The notes below the pieces were generated by a model, which made no database searches, was not told the origin of the DNA, and worked only from the letters and a program-made list of their open reading frames with translations. A DNA stretch of 64,000 nt from Drosophila miranda (Eukaryota; Arthropoda; Insecta; Diptera; Drosophilidae). Positions 22,104 to 50,567 of the stretch are shown here, one piece after another. Position numbers and translations under genes: made by a program. The DNA is taken from NCBI RefSeq assembly GCF_003369915.1, contig NC_046677.1, positions 27,732,913-27,796,912 of the forward strand, written 5' to 3'. Each line of letters opens with the position of its first letter. Within the stretch, counting starts at the first letter, position 1.

Positions 22104-23159
22104 TTTATTTTGGGAGTGTCTTTAAAAAGGTGTCCTCCTCGATGACAAAACTATTTCAGTGCTTCTGGCTAAAAGTAAGTACATAAATAGAGTAAACAGT
22201 GCGGAAAAATGAAACTAGGCCGGGTCTGGTGGAATAGATGCTTGCAGCTTGGCATGGCACTATCACAAACCATACAGAATACTGTATGGGGCGTGGAAAA
22301 TAAGTGGAAGATCACGGGAGTCTGCTTTTAAGATTCTTAAGGGTACGATTCCTGTTGTATTTTAAAAGAGTCATAATTACTGACTTTCGGCAGCTAACTT
22401 TAATCTGACTGTAGATGAATGAGCAATTATGAGCAAGCAATTACGACTGCGCGGCCCAATTATGTGTGCATCTCTCTTACTCTTATATATGTACATGTGC
22501 ACGCATGTATAATGTATGAAAACCCACCCTTTACTGCTACGCACCAAAAGGAAAGAAAGAGAGAGATGGTCACTAGAGATGGGCATGCACTGAAATTTTT
22601 CGTCAGGGCCCAGCACGATATATGTACATACATATGTATATACATATATATAAACTAATTAAATATTTAATAAAACACGGTCCCTGCTTAACTAATCTAA
22701 TTCTGACAAAAGTCGCACAAACATATGCATATGTGGGATATATATGTATAGTTTTTCACCGAAAATCTGTGTGTTTTTTTAATATATAATGAATAATTTG
22801 ATTATATAATATATTTATCATATGTACATAATATACATAAATATGTGCATAAATACATAATACAAAACCCACCCTTTTCTGCTACCTTGCAAAAGCAGAG
22901 AGAGAGAGAGACAGAGAGACAACAGCTGCGGCTGCGCTGTCGGCTGACGTATTTTTTTTGTACACAGAAGCAGGCGCACGCAAAATCACACACACACAGC
23001 GACAGCCGATATATCACTCTCACTCTTGCAAGGCAGACCTGCGGCGGCGCGACTGCGCTGCTTTGAAGTCATTTTCGCAAATGGCGGCGCTGCCGATTGC
23101 TATAAAACGGCGAGCACAGTCCAATCCACGGGGCTTTATTTTCATTTTTTTTAATTGAA
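22104..23159. other. AT-rich intergenic DNA with a diverged internal duplication
   Basis: 22490-22580 and 22835-22915 share AAACCCACCCTTT-CTGCTAC followed by a purine GAGAGAGA run. Both also lie near runs of TATGTACATA. No credible gene. The stretch 22970-23000 has CACACACA, and 23040-23130 is GC-richer (GCGGCGCGACTGCGC) without an open frame of note. Confidence 0.4.
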
Positions 23160-23212
23160 CACATCTACTCTACTAAGCTTAGTGCGCATGGAGTCAACAC
23201 CATGGCACACTA

Positions 23213-23405
23213 GAACCTCCGCACCATAGAACCACCGCACCATAGAACCAGCGCACCTTAGAACCTCCGCACCATAGAACCACCGCATCATAGAACCAGC
23301 GCACCTTAGAACCTCCGCACCATAGAACCACCGCACCATGCGCACCATGGCACACTAGAACCTCCGCACCTTAGAACCACCGCACCATAGAACCCCCGCA
23401 CCTTG
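23213..23405. repeat. 16-bp minisatellite
   Basis: About twelve tandem units of CCGCACCATAGAACCA and variants (GCGCACCTTAGAACCT). Three units often form a 48-base higher-order pattern. The region ends in decayed units near 23400. Confidence 0.85.
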
Positions 23406-23522
23406 GCAGTTGCGTCTTGAGTGCCGTCTTCCAACCCCCGGCTCACTCGCTTTGCTTACTTGCGCAAATGATTAAAACATTACCGAACACCTTCATCGGG
23501 CCTCCCATAGACCCACAAAACT

Positions 23523-24711
23523 CGGTCATAGTCTGTTATTTTCTTTACTCTTCATGGCTCACTCTTCCTGTCCTGAGGAAGAATCTGATTAAATTGTACT
23601 TTGTCATTTTAAAATATTTCTACTTGGCAACTTACTTCACCCAACTTCATCACAATCGTCTCAATTTTGTTTAGTGTCGATTGATTATTATTGATTATAT
23701 TATTATTGCATTATTACAATCGTCTCAATTTTGTTTAGTGTCGATTGATTATTATTGATTATATTATTATTGCATTATAATACAAAAAAATCTTAAAACT
23801 TAAAAATTGTGTTGTTGGAAGCTGGGTTGTATACGGTACTTGGCAACTTACTTCACCGAATTTCCTTGCCAACTTCATCGCAATGGACTCGATTTTCGTC
23901 AGTGTCGACCGGCCAGCCGGTCCCGCACATCTCTCTGCTCGTGGTGTGTAGACGGATATACCGTTATACATACGTCAATCTTTGAGATCCACGCCGTGAT
24001 GATTCCGAATATCAAGTGGCGGAAATATGTGACTTGATCTCCCCTACATGATACATTTTCTTTTTTCTGTGTATTTTGCATTAATGGCGGAATTTTGCCA
24101 CTCGCAATCGACTATCCTTCTTGAGAGCGCCTTGGACCCTCCTAATTTGTTCATGAGGCAAGTGGAATTGTTTAGTGTTCGAATCGGAGGTACTCGTTTG
24201 AATATAGTCGGTCATAGTCTGTTATTTTCTTCACTCTTCATGGCTCACTCTTCCTGTCCTGAGGAAGAATCTGATTAAATTGTACTTTGTCATTTTAAAA
24301 TATTTCTACTTGGCAACTTACTTCACCCAACTTCATCACAATCGTCTCAATTTTGTTTAGTGTCGATTGATTATTATTGATTATATTATTATTGCATTAT
24401 TAAAATCGTCTCAATTTTGTTTGGTGTCGATTGATTATTATTGATTATATTATTATTGCATTATTATACAAAAAAAATCTTAAAACTTAAAAATTGTGTT
24501 GTTGGAAGCTGGGTTGTATACGGTACTTGGCAACTTACTTCACCGAATTTCCTTGCCAACTTCATCGCAATGGACTCGATTTTCGTCAGTGTCGACCGGC
24601 CAGCCGGTCCCGCACATCTCTCTGCTCGTGGTGTGTAGACGGATATACCGTTATACATACGTCAATCTTTGAGATCCACGCCGTGATGATTCCGAATATC
24701 AAGTGGCGGAA
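23523..24711. repeat. Two direct copies of a 0.5-kb segment
   Basis: 23523-24024 and 24209-24711 are nearly identical. They share TCGGTCATAGTCTGTTATTT at the left and CCGAATATCAAGTGGCGGAA at the right. Inside each copy a block of about 66 bases (CAATCGTCTCAATTTTG to TTGCATTATTA) is itself doubled. Small ORFs inside are the same in both copies and show no family likeness. The spacer 24025-24208 contains, near 24107-24132, the reverse complement of the end of the 273-bp tandem unit that follows. Confidence 0.85.
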
Positions 24712-25706
24712 TTGCTAGTTATTTATATTTTCCACTAGCAATATTACACATTAATTAGCCAAAAAGTTGCGGGATACCAAAGGCAAAACTTGTGATAAAC
24801 TCCCAGGTGAAAATGTAGAAATTTAAAGTGCAAATAATAAAATACCCAGGCGGGAAGGGGGGTCAATGCGCCGCCCCCCTTCGTGAAAACCTGGGTATTA
24901 ACCCTTTGTGTTGTTTTTTAAAATTTGGTATTATTAGTGTTAGAATTAGCATAATTCTTGGGCGCTCTCAAGAAGGATAGCCGATTGCTAGTTATTTATA
25001 TTTTCCACTAGCAATATTACACATTAATTAGCCAAAAAGTTTCGGGATACCAAAGGCAAAACTTGTGATAAACTCCCAGGTGAAAATGTAGAAATTTAAA
25101 GTGCAAATAATAAAATACCCAGGCGGGAAGGGGGGTCAATGCGCCGCCCCCCTTCGTGAAATCATGGGTATTAACCCTTTGTGTTATTTTTTAAAATTTG
25201 GTATTATTAGTGTTAGAATTAGCATAATTCTTGGGCGCTCTCAAGAAGGATAGACGATTGTTAGTTATTTACATTTTCCACTAGCAATATTACACATTAA
25301 TTAGCCAAAAAGTTGCGGGATACCAAAGGCAAAACTTGTGATAAACTCCCAGGTGAAAATGTAGAAATTTAAAGTGCAAATAATAAAATACCCAGGCGGG
25401 AAGGGGGGTCAATGCGCCGCCCCCCTTCGTGAAATCCTGGGTATTAACTCTTTGTGTTATTTTTTAAAATTTGGTATTATTAGTGTTAGAATTAGCATAA
25501 TTCTTGGGCGCTCTCAAGAAGGATAGACGATTGCTAGTTATTTATATTTTCCACTAGCAATATTACACATTAATTAGCCAAAAAGTTGCGGGATACCAAA
25601 GGCAAAACTTGTGATAAACTCCCAGGTGAAAATGTAGAAATTTAAAGTGCAAATAATAAAATACCCAGGCGGGAAGGGGGGTCAATGCGCCGCTCCCCTT
25701 CGTGAC
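24711..25706. repeat. 273-bp tandem array, about 3.6 units, each with a long hairpin
   Basis: Units begin ATTG(C)TAGTTATTTATATTTT at 24711, 24984, 25257 and 25530, an exact 273-base period. Unit-to-unit identity is very high, with only a few substitutions. Each unit holds an imperfect inverted repeat (first unit 24842-24898): ATACCCAGG paired with CCTGGGTAT around GGAAGGGGGG and CCCCCCTTC. The fourth unit breaks off inside the right hairpin arm at CTTCGTGACAGACAGACA. It has no coding content. Confidence 0.95.
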
Positions 25707-28243
25707 AGACAGACAGACATTTTTAATTTTTCTCGTATCGCAAATTATTGCTGAGCGATTTGACCAGCTTGAAATCGAGGCTGAACTAGATGACCTAAAG
25801 GAGATCTAGGGTGACCAGAAAGAGGACCAGGATGAGCAGAAGGAAGATCTGGATGACCAGAAGGAGATCCAGGTGGCATGCATGTTAATTTCGGTCAAAA
25901 TCGGCCATGAATATACCCAAAAAATCATAATAAAATATACAATTTGGTATTTTTTTTAGATTAAGGTTTTCTTTTTAGTCTTATAAGAAAATACCGAATA
26001 TTAATGTAATGCAAATTTCGCAAAATTAAAGTCGCCGCAAAAAGAGTTTTTTTTTTTTTTTGCAGTCGATTGGCAGCACTCGCTTTGTCGTTTTCTTGTA
26101 CTTCTTACCCTCTCTTTTTCCGCCTTCCTTTGCTTTTCTTACCTCCTGTCCAGGCAATTGACCAAAAGTCAACGTGTGTGTGTGTGTCTGTCTTTCGCGG
26201 CCTGTCTGTGCTTCGTCTCCTTCACATGTGTTTCCCTCTCCCCGTCTGTCCACTGTCCGCTGTCCGTCTTCTTTCCATCTCTGTCCGTCTGCTGGCCATC
26301 CAACTCGACGAACTTGACGGACAGGCCGCCGTCGCCGCTTTCGCCGTCCGTGCGGTTTTTGAGCTCTGCTCGCTCCCCCTATCCCCCCTCCATTCTTTGT
26401 TCTGGTCTCTCTCTCTCTCGTTCCCTGGACACCTGCACTCTTCTGGCACACTGCTGCATGTTCATGGTTCTCTCTGCCTGCGGTTTCCGTAGCTCTCCTT
26501 CGATTACATTGCGTGAGCGGCTGAAAGAAGTTGATGGAATGCTAGAAGGAGAAAGAGTATGAGGGGAAAGGGTAGGAGCATGAGGAGGATGAGTATGATG
26601 ATGTGTAGAAAGAGGATTGTGGAGGAATAGTGGAATGAGAGTGGCCAGAACGCACTTTATCCTCGAGAGATCCCATGAGAGAAACCCCATGATCTCATGA
26701 GCAAGTATAGTAGCCAAAAGGTTTTTTTTTTTTTATCATATAATTCAAGTTTATTTTGTCTGAGAAATGTCTATTACACCAATAAAGTAAATTCTTCAGC
26801 GCATGACGCATTTTAGTTATAAACAAGTAGTGATGATTATTATCGAAATTCAATTTTTTGTATGCATTTTATTGCTTTTCATGGATTTGACTTAGGAATA
26901 TGTATGTTTATATATGTATATCTGTGTAATATTTATATGTGTACTACATATGTATATGTAAAATTTTGTTTTCAGTTATGAAAAAAGATTATAGTATTGA
27001 AATGCATCTTATAACAGTTTTCATTATTGATTATGAGTATTTCTGTTACCATTTTTGTTCATCTTTTTCATCTTTAATAAGTAATTCGTTACAATTGGAG
27101 TGGAGTGGAAATTGATGGATATTTTGCTCCACAAAGAATAAAATACTGCGCTGCTGCAACATACACTGATTATCATACGTACACGTACACACTAGGCAAT
27201 CAAACAATCAAAAATGGCTGCTACGCACTAATCAACAAATTTTCATCGCCTTAATGGCTATAATTATTTAATTTATTTTTTAAATATTTCTTAAATATTC
27301 TCAAGCACTTTGAATACAGTTTAATGAGGCTTAGAAATAAATTTGATTTTCATATTTAAATTGTGTTTTACGTTTTCAACGGAATCTCAATATTGCAAGG
27401 AAGATTTTTGGCTGCGTTACGTCGTCTCTTCTCTATTAATAGAATAGCATATAACACTCTATAAACTTTATATAGTAAGGTGCTAAAGGGCATAGGCTGA
27501 TAGGCTAATCGGATATATAATTGCTCTAAATCGAATTAAAAATAATCAAATAAAAAAACAAATTATAATTTTGTGTGTGTTTTTGGTGTTGTTTCGTTTT
27601 ATTTTCGTTTCAGGATCTTAACTAAGATAAATTGTAATAAATTCTGCTAGGAAATTATAAAACTAATGTTCTTTAATGTACCTATAATATCGAGATTAAA
27701 GGTTGATTTTAGCTTATACAAATTCTAGAAATCATACAATCTTACGAGGCTATTAAATGAATTAACTATTAAATGATGATTTAAACAAGGTACGGTACGA
27801 GAGGCCCGAGCTGGGGGAAGAAGGTATGGCAAGGCCCGGAAGTCGGTCAATGAGTGGATATGTTGGATATTTCTCCTGCGAAAATGTTGGATATCTTGTT
27901 GGCTTGTTGGTCCCTTCCTTCCCCACCAGCTGAAACCTATTAAATTCACATAGAAACTATAGTTTATGTCTAGGCTAAAACAGTTTTTCCGATGTATCTA
28001 ACACAAAAGAAATGTACATTGCATTTTGTTTATGAATTAATTTAATTGTAAATTTAATTTGGGCACCCCCGAATAACAACAAATTGAACAGCTTTTGGGA
28101 ACGAATATATCCACGAAATTGGTTTCTTTGCACATGAATCCCTAGTAAATGATTTGCCATGCCCCTGACGCCAAAAACTGTTATACAGCGGTACTGTACT
28201 GTATAAGAGTTAGTTAACAGGGGAGTTTAGAGGTATGTATGAG
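25707..28243 (-). other. Intergenic DNA and probable 3' UTR of the PQ-loop gene
   Basis: 25707-25900 has an ACAGACAGAC run and a repetitive charged stretch (GACCAGAAGGAG-like words). 26050-26062 is poly-T. 26090-26480 is a C/T-rich strand whose ORFs are compositional. 27500-28243 reads as minus-strand 3' UTR: TTTATT (reverse of AATAAA) near 27598 and 26748 are candidate polyadenylation signals. No independent gene is supported. Confidence 0.4.
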
Positions 28244-30598
28244 TTATAAGATGATCTCGGTCGAGCTCCGCTGCAGTGCATCGCACTGGAAGGCATCTGT
28301 GGCCGGCACTGGCGAGTACTTGCGTTTTGAGGAGCCACCACCCGCCGAAATGGTGGTGTAGGTGGTAGTGCTGCACCCATTGCTGCCACAAATGCTGGTC
28401 AAAGCATTCACCAGTCCAGATCCCGATCCCGCTCCAGATCCTGGTCCCGGTCCGGAATACTTGGCCTGGATCGTAATGATGCTGGGCGTCAGCGTGGCTG
28501 TGGAGCTGTCATTGCTGCCTGGGGCTCCCGCTAGTGGCTTTCCCTGGACAGTGGTGGTGCCATGGGCTGTGGCTTTGGGCGGCTTCCTTCGTACAGGCGT
28601 CTCCTGCAGCACGGCGGACTTGCGTATGGTCTGCTGCAGTAACGCATTCACATCGATGGCTGGCCAAGCGACCAGCGAGACACTTCGTCATAACTGGCTG
28701 TCCAGCGGCGAGGAGCTGCGTTTCTGATGACCTCGACTATGCTTTCTCGAGTGCTTGCACCCTGGCGGCGGTGGCGGTGTCTGGAGCTGTGGCTCTGGGG
28801 AATGCTGCTGCTCCTTCTTGTCGGTATCCTTTGATAGACTTTGCAGTGGACCCGCATTGGAGGAGAGCGAGAAGTATTCGGCCGACTGGCTGAGCGAGGA
28901 GGCATCCGCATCTGTCTGCGTACCGGGTGCGCCATCACTGCGCATCGTGTGCTCTGCCAGATCTAGAAGGGAGGATCTCTGCGTGCTCAGTGGCGTGAGG
29001 GTACTGCTGTGTGGCTCCTCTCCATCCTGTGTGGGTGTGCTCATAATGGTGTGATCGGCAGCCGTGCAGAAGCTCTCCCTCTGGCCTGTGGTCTCATCAT
29101 CGTCGTCGTCGTCATCGTCGTCATCGCCCGCATAGACCGCCTCCTCCTGGGAACAGGAGCCGCAGCAGCAGCTTGTGGTGTGGCAAGAGCAGAAGCTGCT
29201 TCGCCTGCTTACTCCTGCCTGCTGGTTGCACTGATGGCACTCCACGGCGACCGTCATCTCGTGGGCATTGATATCCTCATCAAGACTGCTGCAGGAACTC
29301 GACTGCCCGCGATCACAACTGCAGCTGGAGCAGCTGCTGCAGCAATCCTGGCCAGCTTCGGGCATGAAACGTTTCCTCTTGATCCGCACACACTCGTTGC
29401 GTGCGGGCGCCGATGCAGGAGCCGCTCGGGTGGTGCTGCTGGAGCTGGCCGTGTTTATCGGTGGCTGCAACTGTGCCTCATCTTCAGGCAGATGCTCTTG
29501 ACCTATCCTTACATCATCATCATCATCATCATCGTCGCCGTCATCCTCGACATCATCTTCATCGTGGGAGAGCTCATCGGTATCAATGGTGGTATTGGAG
29601 TTCAGAGACCCTCGACGACGGTGGCGCGTCTGCTCTCGAAGGGGAGCCATTATAATGGGAATGACACCCTCGCTGGCTACCTTATAGGGGAAGTTGGAGG
29701 TGGCGGTGCTGCTGTTGTTCTCCTCCTCATCCTCGTCGCCTTCGGTCATGGTTGCGGCATCGATCTCAATGGCAATGGCCTGATGATGCATCACCTCATC
29801 GCTCGAGTCCAGGGAAGACTTGTTATTGACTGGAAGCTTGGATTGGTTCTCTAAGCGCGGACTCTGCTTGGCGGACTGTCGATGAATCGGATTATTCTGC
29901 TGCTGCTTCTGATGATGACGGTGTCGTTGCTGACGTAGCAGTGCTCGTCTCTTTGTCCCGCCGCCTCCAAAATCATTGTGATTGTGATTATGATTGTGAT
30001 TGCAATGGCGATGGCCGTGATGATGATGATGATGCGAATGATGTGGCTGACAATGATGACTACGATGGCTGTTGTGCTGATGCCGACGATGGCTTCTGCA
30101 GTGGCAGTGGTGATGATGCGTGGTGATGACACAACAGCAGCTGCCATCCAGCTGCCCCTCCTGCGCTGTGCTGGTGGTGGCGGCGGCGTTGGCGGTCGTC
30201 TGTGTGGCATTGTGACGCTTCCTGGCCGCATGGCCGTGACGACAACAGCTACTGTGCAGACTCGGCTCGTGGCCGCCAATCACCCGGACATCCTTGCCGG
30301 CATTGGTCGTTGAATGAACGATTACCACCTCCAGTGCGGCGGCTATGCTGCTGTCGTCCTTGCTCTTGCCACTGCCGCCGGGTCGTGGCAGCAGCTTGTT
30401 GTTGTTGTTGTATTGGAAGGCACGATTATCGTGGCACTGGCCAAAGTCGAGCACCTTGAAATGCTCGTCATCGGCACGGGCGGTGAGTAGGTGATCGTCC
30501 CCGCTGCTACTATGGGTGACGGGCAAGGAGAGCTGATGCTCCTCGGAATGGGATATGTGCAGGTCGTGGTGCTGTGGTTGTTCTTCGGGGGCAAACTG
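28244..30598 (-). CDS. Long in-frame extension after the PQ-loop gene's stop, interrupted by one UGA
   Basis: Directly after the UAG at 30599-30601 and in the same frame, the minus strand is open for 636 codons to TGA at 28688-28690 (next base C), then for 147 more to TAA at 28244. The product would be hydrophilic and low-complexity: a His-rich tract (about 29985-30130), two poly-Asp tracts (29095-29130 and 29515-29560), Cys-rich CSSCSSCSC text, SSS runs and, after the UGA, a Gly-Pro-Ser-rich tail ending SSTEIIL. No domain is recognised. The first methionine is deep inside, so it does not look like a free-standing gene. Translation could come from stop-codon read-through or from splicing of the preceding exon to the AG at the stop. 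The frame's length makes chance unlikely, though GC-rich simple repeats also keep other frames partly open. Confidence 0.6.
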
Positions 30599-47540
<16,942 letters not shown>

Positions 47541-49944
47541 TTAGTTCTTCTTTTTCTTTTTGTCAGGTTGGGAAGCTCCTTGGGTTTCCTGATATTGCCG
47601 CACAATCTGGTCCTGGACATCAGGCAGGCAGGGAGAGTATCGGGAGTACTCCATCGTAAACTCTCCTTTTCCTTGGGTGCTAGATCTGTGGAATGAAATA
47701 GATTAGAGAGGTTTATTCGTACTCTTAAGTGGTCAAGGATCTCCCACTTACCTCAATTCTCCCGCGTAGCCGAACATGTCGTTCAGAGGCACCTCTGCGT
47801 AGACCGTGAACCATCCTTCCGTTCCTTCGGTTCCTGTGATGATGCCATGACGCTTGCTCAGATGACCCATGACGGCGCCCTGAAATTCCTCGGGTGCCGT
47901 CACCTCGACCATCATAATGGGCTCGAGGATCTGCCAGTTGCCATTCTGGAAGACCTCCTTGATGGCTCCGTGGGCGGCCAGCATGAAAGCCAGCTCACTG
48001 GAATCCACAATGTGATGGCCACCGTCCTGCAGGCGGAACTTAATGCCCGACAATCTGTGTCCGGAGAGCATGCCTCGTTCGGCCATCTCCCGGTAGCCCT
48101 TCTCCACGCCAGGGACAAACTGCTTGGGCACATTGGTGCCCACCGTCTCGTCAACGAACTCCAGGAGCGTGTTCTGATTTGGCGGCAGTGGCTCCATCAC
48201 GCCAATGATGCGAGCATACTGACCCGATCCTCCAGATTGCTTCTTGTGCAAGTAATCGAATTCGCAGGGGCCGACGAGGGTCTCGCGGAAGGCCACCTTT
48301 GGCTTGCCAAGCGTCACGGGACAGCCGTATTCCCGCTCCATTCGCTGGGCATAGATTTCCAGGTGAAGTTCCCCCATTCCCGATACAAGCGTTTCCTTTA
48401 CATCATTGTCGAAGAAAAAGTGGAAGGTGGGATCCTCTTTGGTGAATCTGGCAATGGCCTTGGAGAAGTTATCCCGATCCTTGGTGTTGTTTGGCTTGAT
48501 GGCCATTGAAACGACGGGCTCCGGCACAAAGATCGACTCCATGGCCAGATTGTTCTTGGGATTCGTAGTGAAGGTATCACCGGAGGCGCAGTCCACTCCA
48601 AAAAGGGCAAAAATATCCCCAGCGTAGACCTCATTGACGTCCTCCATTTGGCTGGAGTGCAGACGCACGAGGCGGGCAATCCTCACCTTCTTATTCGTGC
48701 GGGCATTAAAGATATTGTCGCCCTTGCGGAGAACGCCCTGGTAGCAGCGGAGGTACGTCAACTGACCGAAGCGTCCAGCCTCCAGCTTGAAGGCCAGACC
48801 CACAAATGGATCCTTGCCATCGCGTGCTGGATTGAGGACAATCTTCTCGGGATCCTTGCCCTCCCGTTCGATGAAGCCCAGATTCTCCACTTCTCCGGGA
48901 TTGGGCAGGTAATCGATGACAGCATCGAGCAGAGGTTGAACGCCCTTGTTTTTCAAAGCCGTTCCTACCAGAACGGGCGTAAATGTTCGATTGATGCAGG
49001 TCCTCCTTAGGGCAGCCCTGAGATCGGCTTCCGAAAAGGGTTTCTCCTCGAGGAAGAATTCACCAAAAGTCTCATCCGCATTGGACAGATGCTCAATGAG
49101 CTCCTGTCGCCTCTCCTGGCTCTCCACACGCATATCCTGCGGAATCTCGTCCAGCCTAACGTCCATTCCGTTTTCCCCTTCAAAGTAGATGGCTTGCTCT
49201 CTTACCAAATCCACCAGGCCCTTGCAGTTGCTCTCTACACCAATTGGGAGTTGGATAAAGGCAGCATTGTGGTTCATTTTGGAGCGCATTTGAGAGAGCA
49301 CGCGATAGGGATTCGATCCCAAGCGATCCAGCTTGTTGATGAATGCCAAACAAGGAACATTGTAGCGCTTCATTTGTCTGTTGACTGTCAGCGTCTGACT
49401 CTGAACTCCCCCCACGGCGCAGAGGACGAGGACAGCGCCATCAAGCACACGTAGTGCACGCTCCACCTCCACCGTAAAGTCCACATGCCCGGGCGTGTCG
49501 ATGATATTTACATTCGTGTCCTTCCACATGGTGTAGGTGGCCGCCGACTGGATGGTGATCCCACGCTGTCGCTCCAGCTCCATGCTGTCCATGGTGGCGC
49601 CCACATTGTCCTTGCCTCGCACCTCGTGCATCTCCGCAATGCGACCGGTGTAGAAGAGGATTCGCTCCGTCAGCGTCGTCTTCCCGCTGTCTATGTGTGC
49701 CGAGATTCCTATATTGCGGATCTTTTCGATGGGCCGGTGCTCCGCAAACTTGGCGTGCGAGCTGTAGCCGCACTGGGGGAAAATAACTTAATTAAAGCGA
49801 ATTCCTACAACAATCAAATTACATAACAGTCGGCAAACTGGGCTGGAGAAGTTCTACCGTGTTAAGGCCCCTTACCCGAGTCAACGTCTGCAGTGCATTT
49901 TTGCGCGTCAGATTACCCTGCAGTGCACGCGTAATCAAAGACAT
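47541..49944 (-). CDS. mEFG1: Mitochondrial elongation factor G1
   Basis: GTPase that moves tRNAs and mRNA through the mitochondrial ribosome after each peptide bond. Exons: 49876-49944, 47752-49772 and 47541-47685; phases 0 and 2 match, giving 744 residues. The first exon plus the start of the second form a basic, hydroxylated presequence ([16 protein letters not shown]). The G domain shows [28 protein letters not shown] and NKLDR. Domains II-V follow, including [19 protein letters not shown] of domain III and the domain V end [12 protein letters not shown]-like text. The C-terminus is Lys-rich. D. melanogaster calls this gene mEFG1 or iconoclast. It lies head to head with a small unknown gene about 230 bases away. 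Confidence 0.96.
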
Positions 49945-50176
49945 TTTACTAAGTTTTTAATTAATAAATACGGAATCTAAGTAAAAAACACGCGCTAGAC
50001 AAAACAGCAACCAAAACAGCTGACGGTGTTGCAAAGCAACAAGAACACGATTTCGTAGTGTCGCTCAATGACATAGAGGGCGCGCAATTCAAATGTTTTA
50101 TTTTGACCTCGCTTTTATGCTCTAAAACTTCGATTTTAGACATTTATCTAAATTTAAAATAAATTGCATAGAGTGA

Positions 50177-50567
50177 ATGAAGGAGGACGTCAGGGAAAGC
50201 GCCTTGAAAATGTAGCTACACCGTATTCAAGCAGGCTCCTGTTTTCACTTGCCTTTGCGTTTTCAGCCAAGCCGGACTTACTGAAGCTAATTATTACGGA
50301 GCAACAAAATCTGGACCTCCTGAAGGGGCTTCCTTGCCTAAAAGTTCTCAATTTAATATATTTTCTTATAGACACTGTGAAGACAGTGAATTGTGTTCGC
50401 ATCTGGGTGAGTAACCAGAGGGAGCAGCGAGGGAAAATCAGTCTTTCTTGGTAAATCCGATACACAATTTATTTTATGTATATGCGAATCCTTTAGTGGA
50501 AATCAATGGAGGTTCAATAGAACCCATAATAATAAGCAAAGAACTTGTCGAACAAGATAAGAACTAA
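50177..50567 (+). CDS. Predicted small three-exon gene, 81 residues, function unknown
   Basis: Exons 50177-50211, 50267-50406 and 50497-50567 have consistent phases (2, then 1) and good borders: intron 1 is 55 bases with a CGTTTTCAG acceptor, and intron 2 is 90 bases with a GTGAGT donor and a CCTTTAG acceptor. The protein begins MKEDVRESALKIQAGLTEAN and ends SKELVEQDKN. It is soluble-looking, with two cysteines, and matches nothing I know. All three exons are too short to show as single long frames. It is divergent from mEFG1, so the two may share a promoter in 49945-50176. A competing reading keeps the middle exon in another frame (AKPDLLKLIITEQQN), which stays open for 96 codons but only from a TTG. 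Confidence 0.5.

Noticed and set aside
23759-24718. Paired ORFs of 60-76 codons in both orientations
   Set aside because: They are the same sequence in the two copies of the 0.5-kb duplication; no homology.
24711-25706. CRISPR array
   Set aside because: The 273-base units are uniform without unique spacers, and the genome is eukaryotic.
26070-26562. Overlapping plus and minus frames of 112-141 codons
   Set aside because: A C/T-rich strand with simple repeats keeps frames open; products are low-complexity and without start context or homology.
29009-29854. 281-codon plus-strand open frame with Leu/Ile/Val runs
   Set aside because: Complement of the His/Asp-repeat tract in the PQ-loop extension; composition follows the simple repeats.
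47847-49454. Plus-strand open frames of 120-220 codons
   Set aside because: Antisense shadows of mEFG1.
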